NCBI GenBank assembly: GCA_015494485.1
Contig: WGBF01000306.1
Span: 1-20,229 of the forward strand
Direction of reading: 5' to 3'
DNA: 20,229 bases
Source: a bacterium
Lineage (GTDB): Bacteria > Calditrichota > Calditrichia > RBG-13-44-9 > J042
Position 1 is the first letter of the stretch. Every line of letters begins with the position of its first letter. Under the pieces are notes generated by a model. The model saw nothing but the letters and a program-made list of their open reading frames with translations, had not been told where the DNA came from and did no database searches. Below, piece after piece: positions 15,653-20,229 of the stretch. The translations under genes were made by a program, and so were the position numbers.

Positions 15653-18075
15653 TCCGTTCCTGCCAATGGTTTTTTTCGGGGAGTTTCCGATGAAGATACC
15701 GGCGCATCAGATGTCTGGGGATTGGACGGCACTTCTTTCGAAGATTTTTCTGAATTCTCAACACTGGTTTCCTTAACCGGCCGGGATTCCTTTTTTCCAT
15801 CCTTGCGATTTTCTTCCTCTTTTGGATATTCAATGCGCAGGTGGTGAATTCCCATCAAAATAACCACAAATGCCTCTTTTATCCGGTTAATTTCTTTCAG
15901 TGTCAAATCGCTGTCATCCAGCTGGCCTTCCTGAATTTTTTTCTCCACCAGGGTGTTTACCAGATTTCGAATCCGCTGGGGCGTGGGGTTTTCCAGGGTA
16001 CGGCTGGCCGCTTCCACCGTATCCGCCAGCATGACGATGGCCGTTTCTTTGGATTGGGGCTTGGGCCCGGGGTAGCGGAAATCATCTTCCCGCACTTCCG
16101 CCGGATCCATGACCTCCAGCGCTTTATGATAAAAGTACGTGATTAAACTGGTACCGTGGTGTTCCGGAATGAATTGTTTTACCGCTCCCGGTAGGCGATA
16201 TTTTTCTGCCAGCTCCAGACCCGCTTTTACGTGATTAATTAAAATCAACGTACTCATATGCGGTGAAAGGGACTCATGTTTGTTTTCGGTGCCTACCTGG
16301 TTCTCCACAAAATACTCCGGCTTTAACATTTTGCCGATGTCGTGGTAATAGCTTCCCACACGGGCCAGTAGGGCGTTGGCACCTATTTTTTCTGCGGCTG
16401 CTTCTGCCAGATTTCCCACGATGATGCTATGGTGAAACGTTCCAGGTGCTTCCACCGATAACCGCTTCAACAAGGGGTGATTTAAATCCGACAGCTCCAG
16501 CAAGGTAATATCCGTGGTTACATCAAACACTTTCTCGAAAATGCCAATCAGTAAAAATACAGCGGTTGGAGTTAAAATGGCGTTGGGTAGCAGGTAAAAT
16601 GCAAACGACGTAAAAATCTGGGATGCCGGTTCAAAAAACAAAAATCCAAATCCCAGTTTAACAATGAAATAGGCCACGATAACAAACAGAATTGCCCGGA
16701 ACATCTGCCCCCGATTGCGAATTTTTTGTACCGAATACAATGCAATGGTACCCACTACCAATGCCATCACGCCAAACGTAAAATCATTCCCCCGGTAAGC
16801 CCCAAGAATTAATGATAGAATGACCGTGGATACAAACGAAATGCGGGCATCCAGTAACATGGAAATCAACATAGGCGTTAAAATAATGGGAATGCTGTAA
16901 TGGTGCCACTGCAGGACATTTCCAATAAGCATGATAAACAAAAATTGAATAACAAACACCACTGAAACCAGCCCCAACAATTTGTTATCCTTTAGAAGAG
17001 CCGGTTTGTAATAACGGGTAAACAAGATCCACACGGTTAATACCAGCAATGCAAAAATGAACTTACCGGCAGTAAAACGAATTTTCTCCACCGGACTGCG
17101 TAATGTGGCTTTTTCTTTTAATGCTACAGAAAGGGATTGTAATTTGCGGTAAATATCTTCCGTAACAATTTCGTTTGCTTCAACAATTATCTGGTTCTTA
17201 TAAACATACCCCCGGGCCAGCGGAACATCCTGAACCGCTTTCTCTTTTCGTTTTTTCGTGATTTTTTTGTCATAAATTAAATTAGGCTTTACAATACTGG
17301 GAACAATCCGTTCCGCAAGCTTTAATTCAATGGAATTCTCAGGATAATATTGCCTTAACAAATTGTAAATATGCCCGGATGCTTCTTCCGGGTCAAAAAC
17401 CTCTGTGGTATTCTTGGTTTCTTCTTTTTTGGGAGAATACATGATGGAAATTTTCGATTCTGCAATCTGATCCTTGGAACGGTCTATGACGCCCTGGCTA
17501 TATACTTCTGCCAACCCTTTCTGAAGCCACATTTCCAGCGAATCCAGTCGCCCGGTGACGTATAGCTGGTACGCATACTTAATTTCCTGCTTGTTCAGAG
17601 AGATATTGTATTTCAATAAAATTTCACGCCCCAGACTATCCAGTTTCTGTGAATTAAACCATTGTTCTTCAGAAATGGGAAGAGAATCGGAAAAAGTTAC
17701 TTCTTTAAAATAGTGGCGCAGGTTGTCAAAGAAAGCCCCCAAAATGATGGACTCTTTCCGGGGAACGTCGGGTTGAAATCGAAATACGGGAGGGATGCTC
17801 AACCATGCTTGCTGGCGCTCTTTTTTCAGTTCCGACTCAGTCTTTAATATCGGGAAAGTAAACGGTGCAATAATTTCTTCCCGGGCAATACTACCAACGG
17901 TGAGATTCTGATATTCAAAGGGGCGTTCGGAAGGTAATAACCAGATAACCATAAAAATGAATACAACAACATAAATGAATTTTAATACAAGATCATCCAG
18001 CCGAACGCCAAATAATTTTTGCGTTTTAAAAAACTTTACGACCTCTTCCCAAAAATCCTGAATGTATTTGCTCAT
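15649..18075 (-). CDS. pgpH: 7TMR-HD family protein, c-di-AMP phosphodiesterase PgpH type
   Basis: An 808-aa membrane protein. One TM near 31-47, then a long extracytoplasmic region (50-330, the 7TMR-HDED domain), a bundle of about seven helices (335-515), and a cytoplasmic HD domain (530-745). HD residues are visible: H548/H549 (GTFHHS), H578-D579 (YYHDIGK), H606 (LSPHMS), H639-H640 (PEHHGTS) and D685 (MLADTVEAA). Known family members hydrolyse cyclic di-AMP, affecting osmotic and cell-wall balance. Residues from about 752 to 808 form a charged Ser/Lys/Glu/Pro-rich tail, likely disordered. AGGAAG precedes the ATG. The PgpH-YbeY order is as in Firmicutes (yqfF-yqfG), but phoH is missing upstream. 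Confidence 0.92.
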   Translation of the reverse strand: MSKYIQDFWEEVVKFFKTQKLFGVRLDDLVLKFIYVVVFIFMVIWLLPSERPFEYQNLTVGSIAREEIIAPFTFPILKTESELKKERQQAWLSIPPVFRFQPDVPRKESIILGAFFDNLRHYFKEVTFSDSLPISEEQWFNSQKLDSLGREILLKYNISLNKQEIKYAYQLYVTGRLDSLEMWLQKGLAEVYSQGVIDRSKDQIAESKISIMYSPKKEETKNTTEVFDPEEASGHIYNLLRQYYPENSIELKLAERIVPSIVKPNLIYDKKITKKRKEKAVQDVPLARGYVYKNQIIVEANEIVTEDIYRKLQSLSVALKEKATLRSPVEKIRFTAGKFIFALLVLTVWILFTRYYKPALLKDNKLLGLVSVVFVIQFLFIMLIGNVLQWHHYSIPIILTPMLISMLLDARISFVSTVILSLILGAYRGNDFTFGVMALVVGTIALYSVQKIRNRGQMFRAILFVIVAYFIVKLGFGFLFFEPASQIFTSFAFYLLPNAILTPTAVFLLIGIFEKVFDVTTDITLLELSDLNHPLLKRLSVEAPGTFHHSIIVGNLAEAAAEKIGANALLARVGSYYHDIGKMLKPEYFVENQVGTENKHESLSPHMSTLILINHVKAGLELAEKYRLPGAVKQFIPEHHGTSLITYFYHKALEVMDPAEVREDDFRYPGPKPQSKETAIVMLADTVEAASRTLENPTPQRIRNLVNTLVEKKIQEGQLDDSDLTLKEINRIKEAFVVILMGIHHLRIEYPKEEENRKDGKKESRPVKETSVENSEKSSKEVPSNPQTSDAPVSSSETPRKKPLAGTE

Positions 18076-18123
18076 CGGACTTCCTATTTAATTCATAGAA
18101 CGAAATTTAGGGGATGGTGCAAC

Positions 18124-18129
18124 ATTATA
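18124..18129 (-). promoter_or_regulatory. Candidate promoter (-10 box) of the pgpH operon
   Basis: On the minus strand a perfect TATAAT lies about 50 bases upstream of the pgpH ATG and just past the end of rnpB. The expected -35 position (17 bases upstream) reads AAACGC, which is poor; TTAAAC at 19 bases is a little better. The leader would be about 40 bases. It would let pgpH be expressed apart from rnpB. Confidence 0.4.
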
Positions 18130-18161
18130 CAAGGCATATACCGGTTGCGTTTAATAAAAAC

Positions 18162-18730
18162 GGATATCCGGAGCAAATCTGTAAGCCGAATTCTGTCTTC
18201 CTCCATGGGGAGGAAGGGTGGTCATTTATCTTTGCGGTCTACCCGGGAGTGTGAGGCGGCTGCCTCGCGAAGCGGGCCACTTCGCTGCCTGAACGGCATC
18301 CTCCCCTATTTGACCTTGCTCCGGGTGGGGTTTACCGTGCCGTCGCCGTTACCGGCAGACGCGGTGCGCTCTTACCGCACCTTTTCACCCTTACCCCGCA
18401 CCCATTGAACACTGGGTTTTGAAAGAAAAAGCAAAAAAACGGAGTGCTTATTTTTGTTTTTCGTACCTACCCATTGCTCCTTTACCAATGCCCAATGGGT
18501 GCGGGGCGGTCTGTTTTCTGTGGCACTTTCCGTCCTGCAGCCGTCTCCGGCTACAGGCCCTGGATTCACTCCAGGCACCCTGCCCTGTGGAGTTCGGACT
18601 TTCCTCTCCCGCACGAATTTAAAATCACAGCGCCATTTTCCGCAATTACACCCATTCCGTCAAATACACCTGAACGCATTGTAAATTAAAATTCGTGCGG
18701 GAGCGACCACCCGATTTGCTCCGGATATCC
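18162..18730 (-). ncRNA. rnpB: RNase P RNA (M1 RNA)
   Basis: Catalytic RNA that matures tRNA 5' ends. Read on the minus strand, all core blocks are present: GAGGAAAGTCCGAACTCC near the 5' end, AAGGGTGAAAAGGTGCGGTA with AAGAGCGCACCGCG, CACGGTAAACCCCACCCGG, GGAGCAAGGTCAAATAGGGG, and ACAGAATTCGGCTTACAG near the 3' end. The ends pair as an 18-bp P1 (18713-18730 with 18162-18179). This is A-type architecture but long, about 569 nt against the usual 350-450. The excess is in P3 (18606-18703, with a perfect 15-bp stem) and P12 (18394-18506, with an 87-nt insert). P18 appears to be absent. A TTTTTATT run follows P1 directly and may help 3' end formation. Exact ends are inferred from P1. Open frames across this region on either strand are chance. 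Confidence 0.95.
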
Positions 18731-18799
18731 ACCACTATCAAATCACGGGTCTGATAAAAATGTTCCCAAATTTAATAATATTTTTCGTGCCCTAACCGG

Positions 18800-19510
18800 T
18801 TATTCCGATTCATCCCACACCAAAATGCGCCCACAGTATTCACAGGTAATAATGCGGTTGAGTTCCCGGATTTCCACAATTTTTTGTGGCGGAATCTGCG
18901 AGAAACAGCCCCCACAGGCATTTCGGCGCACCGGCGCAACTGCTACCCCGCCTTTCGCCTTGCGAATTCGCTCGTATTGGGCATACAGACGGGGCTCAAT
19001 TTCTGCGACAATTTTTTCCCGTTCCTGATGCAGCCGGTCTTCTTCGGCTTTGGTTAATTCCGAAATTTCTTCCAGCTCGTTTCGGTATTCGACCAGCTGC
19101 TTTTCAATGTTTTCAATTTCCTGCTTTACTTCTTCAATTTCTTTCTCAATCGCTTCCTGATTTTCCAGCAGTTCAATAATTTTATTATCTAAGCCTTCGA
19201 TTTCCAGTTTCTTGGTGTCGATTTCCAGCGAAATGGCATCATATTCCTTATTCGTTTTTACCTGATACAACTGTTCTTCGTACTTCTTCAACTGCACCCG
19301 ACTGGCTTCCACTTCCATTTCAAACATTTTCCGGTCACTTTCCATCTTGGAGCGTTTTTCCATGAGTTCCTTTAGCAAGGCTTGCTTCTCGGCAAGATCT
19401 TCTTCTGTTTGCTCGATGAGGACCGGCAAGTCACCCTTCTGTAACTTCAATTCGTCCAGCCGGGTATCCACATTTTGTAATTGAATCAAATTGGCAATAA
19501 TGCGTTTCAA
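18800..19510 (-). CDS. Coiled-coil C4-type zinc-ribbon protein
   Basis: A 236-aa protein of the zf-RING_7/CT398 family. Residues 5-180 are a long Glu/Lys-rich coiled-coil hairpin; the C-terminal ribbon has C199 and C202 (ACGGC) and C223 and C226 (CEYC), four zinc ligands. NACGGCF, then SQIPPQKI and ITCEYCGRIL are family hallmarks. Function is poorly known; a Chlamydia homologue (CT398) has been linked to sigma-54 and secretion components, and similar genes often lie next to rnpB in other bacteria. The start is TTG with TAGGAGG six to seven bases before it. rnpB follows 69 bases after the stop on the same strand. Confidence 0.88.
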   Translation of the reverse strand: MKRIIANLIQLQNVDTRLDELKLQKGDLPVLIEQTEEDLAEKQALLKELMEKRSKMESDRKMFEMEVEASRVQLKKYEEQLYQVKTNKEYDAISLEIDTKKLEIEGLDNKIIELLENQEAIEKEIEEVKQEIENIEKQLVEYRNELEEISELTKAEEDRLHQEREKIVAEIEPRLYAQYERIRKAKGGVAVAPVRRNACGGCFSQIPPQKIVEIRELNRIITCEYCGRILVWDESE

Positions 19511-19528
19511 TTTTTGCCTCCTACACGT

Positions 19529-19651
19529 TTAATAAATGTTCATTTCACCTATCTTTTGTAATCCCCAAAAAAAAAGTGCACTCTGATCATCGAGTGCACT
19601 TTTACAAAAACTATTCAAAAAACGCTTTTCTTTGTCCACCTCTGGTATCAA
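19529..19651 (-). CDS. Possible 40-codon small ORF spanning the tRNA terminator
   Basis: On the minus strand a TTG start has AGGAGG (19657-19662) five bases before it, the same layout as the TTG start of the neighbouring zinc-ribbon gene. The frame runs 40 codons, beginning LIPEVDKEKRFLNS and ending KIGEMNIY, to TAA 18 bases before the next gene. It reads straight through the terminator hairpin, whose T run encodes Leu-Phe-Phe. No family is recognised. It may be a leader peptide whose translation opens the terminator, or a chance frame; the strong Shine-Dalgarno is the only positive evidence. Confidence 0.25.
   Translation of the reverse strand: MIPEVDKEKRFLNSFCKSALDDQSALFFWGLQKIGEMNIY
19567..19603 (-). 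terminator. Intrinsic terminator behind the tRNA gene
   Basis: A perfect 12-bp stem (19572-19583 with 19592-19603; arms AAAAGTGCACTC and GAGTGCACTTTT) has an 8-base loop. On the minus strand it runs into nine T residues, a strong terminator for the tRNA transcript. On the plus strand only four T residues follow. Confidence 0.85.
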
Positions 19652-19671
19652 TGTTTCCTCCTGTTTTTCAG

Positions 19672-19745
19672 TGGGCCCACCAGGACTCGAACCTGGGACC
19701 AACGGATTATGAGTCCGCCGCTCTAACCAACTGAGCTATGGGCCC
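19672..19745 (-). tRNA. tRNA with CAT anticodon (elongator Met or Ile2)
   Basis: A 74-nt cloverleaf: 7-bp acceptor GGGCCCA/TGGGCCC, D stem GCTC/GAGC, anticodon loop CTCATAA on stem GCGGA/TCCGT, 5-base variable loop, T stem CCAGG/CCTGG around TTCGAGT, discriminator A. G1-C72 pairing excludes initiator tRNA. A CAT anticodon then means elongator Met, or Ile2 if C34 is changed to lysidine by TilS; the body has features of both and I cannot decide. The 3' CCA is not encoded: after A73 the sequence reads CTG, so CCA must be added by the nucleotidyltransferase. Confidence 0.93.
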
Positions 19746-19761
19746 AAAAAAAGCAACTGTA

Positions 19762-19790
19762 AAGTTACACCAAAATAAAAAGCAAATCAA
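19762..19790 (-). promoter_or_regulatory. Candidate promoter of the tRNA gene
   Basis: On the minus strand, TTGATT (19785-19790) and TAACTT (19762-19767) are 17 bases apart. The start would fall about ten bases before the mature tRNA 5' end, leaving a short leader for RNase P to remove. The -10 is only a fair match. Confidence 0.35.
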
Positions 19791-19810
19791 CCTTACAAAC
19801 ATTTTATTCC

Positions 19811-20229
19811 TCATCCTTTTAAATCATTCCCCAATTCCACCGCGCGAACGATTGCCTGACTGACCGCTTCTGCCGCTGCCTCCCCAACAACATTCACATC
19901 CGCTTTCCGGTTTCCCACACTTAAGGCAAAAACGATATCGCCGTCATACATCGTATGGGCTGGACGGATGGCCCGTGCAATACCGTTTTGGGCCATTTGA
20001 GCAACCTTTGTAATCATTTCCTTATCCAACTGAGCATTGGTTGCAACAACAGCCAGCGTTGTATTGGTTCCCCGAATCGGGGCAGAAAATTCTCCGCGCT
20101 TCATATACGCAACCGTATCCAAAAAACCTTTCCCGGAAGGATTCAACGCTCCGGCAATAATGGCACCGGTCTTCGGGTTTATGACGTCCCCCAGTGCATT
20201 TACTACAACCAATGCAGCTACCCGAACAC
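19811..20229 (-). CDS. P1-family (S58, DmpA-like) peptidase, C-terminal part
   Basis: The gene begins beyond the right edge; about 139 C-terminal residues are visible, reading VRVAALVVVNALGDV at the edge. RGTNTTLAVVATNAQLDKE is the DmpA/ArgJ-like Ntn-hydrolase region where the proprotein is normally cleaved and the new N-terminal Ser or Thr becomes the nucleophile; a Thr in NTT is the likely one here. ARAIRPAHTMYDGDIVFALS is the conserved C-terminal signature. These enzymes are aminopeptidases or beta-aminopeptidases acting on small peptides; the natural substrate is unknown. The frame stays open at the edge, so the TTG at 20212 is internal rather than a start. It ends in TGA, about 65 bases before the tRNA on the same strand. 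Confidence 0.9.
   Translation of the reverse strand, partial: VRVAALVVVNALGDVINPKTGAIIAGALNPSGKGFLDTVAYMKRGEFSAPIRGTNTTLAVVATNAQLDKEMITKVAQMAQNGIARAIRPAHTMYDGDIVFALSVGNRKADVNVVGEAAAEAVSQAIVRAVELGNDLKG

Noticed and set aside
18019..18689. Several open frames on both strands between pgpH and the zinc-ribbon gene
   Set aside because: They overlap the well-supported RNase P RNA and show no protein family features.
18162..18730. The 18-base inverted repeats at these ends as terminal repeats of a mobile element
   Set aside because: They are the two strands of helix P1 of RNase P RNA, and the interior holds all its conserved blocks; no transposase is present.
19672..19745. Initiator tRNA-fMet
   Set aside because: Position 1-72 is a G-C pair and the anticodon stem lacks the three G-C pairs of initiators.

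Overview
The window looks like chromosomal core sequence from a motile, Gram-negative-type bacterium. A heptose bisphosphate phosphatase (GmhB) implies ADP-heptose and LPS synthesis, and a DsbD, a TlpA-like thioredoxin and a secreted solute-binding-like protein imply a periplasm. An EF-G-2 type paralogue, a c-di-AMP phosphodiesterase of the PgpH type, a YbeY whose third metal ligand is Asp, an RNase P RNA with no visible P18, and a tRNA gene without encoded CCA together suggest the FCB side of the tree (Calditrichota-like or a relative). This placement is inference from gene content. GC looks close to 50% and several genes start with TTG. I see no phage, IS, integron or CRISPR sequence.

Layout, left to right. 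(1) 3-392: 3' end of a dihydroorotate-dehydrogenase-like gene with a good terminator. (2) 803-1417: gmhB, behind about 400 bases of apparently non-coding sequence. (3) 1644-3845: a sigma-70-type promoter, an EF-G paralogue and its terminator. (4) 3884-5619: HIT-family nucleotide hydrolase/transferase and imidazolonepropionase (hutI), overlapping by ATGA. (5) 5931-8463: dsbD and a TlpA-like thioredoxin with a terminator, a unit for carrying reducing power to the periplasm. (6) 8494-12944: a chemotaxis operon with a flagellar sigma-28-like promoter: secreted ABC_sub_bind-like protein, methyl-accepting chemotaxis protein, CheW, CheY, CheB. CheA and CheR are not here. (7) 12953-18075, minus strand: pgpH, ybeY, a CorC/HlyC-type CBS membrane protein and deoC, read in that order. 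It meets the chemotaxis operon tail to tail with an 8-base gap. (8) 18162-18730, minus strand: rnpB, about 569 nt, with enlarged P3 and P12 regions. (9) 18800-20229, minus strand: a coiled-coil C4 zinc-ribbon protein, a strong terminator inside a possible 40-codon small ORF, a CAT-anticodon tRNA, and the 3' part of a P1-family (DmpA-like) peptidase.

How the parts work together: most genes are housekeeping. The most distinctive unit is the chemotaxis operon. Its promoter ties it to flagellar expression, and its first gene encodes a secreted single-lobe ligand-binding-like protein only 11 bases before the receptor gene, suggesting a binding protein/receptor pair. The most distinctive RNA is RNase P: its expanded P12 carries repeated CAATGGGT blocks that allow a competing hairpin, and the usual L15 GGU motif that pairs with tRNA CCA is not evident, which fits the CCA-less tRNA gene 940 bases away.
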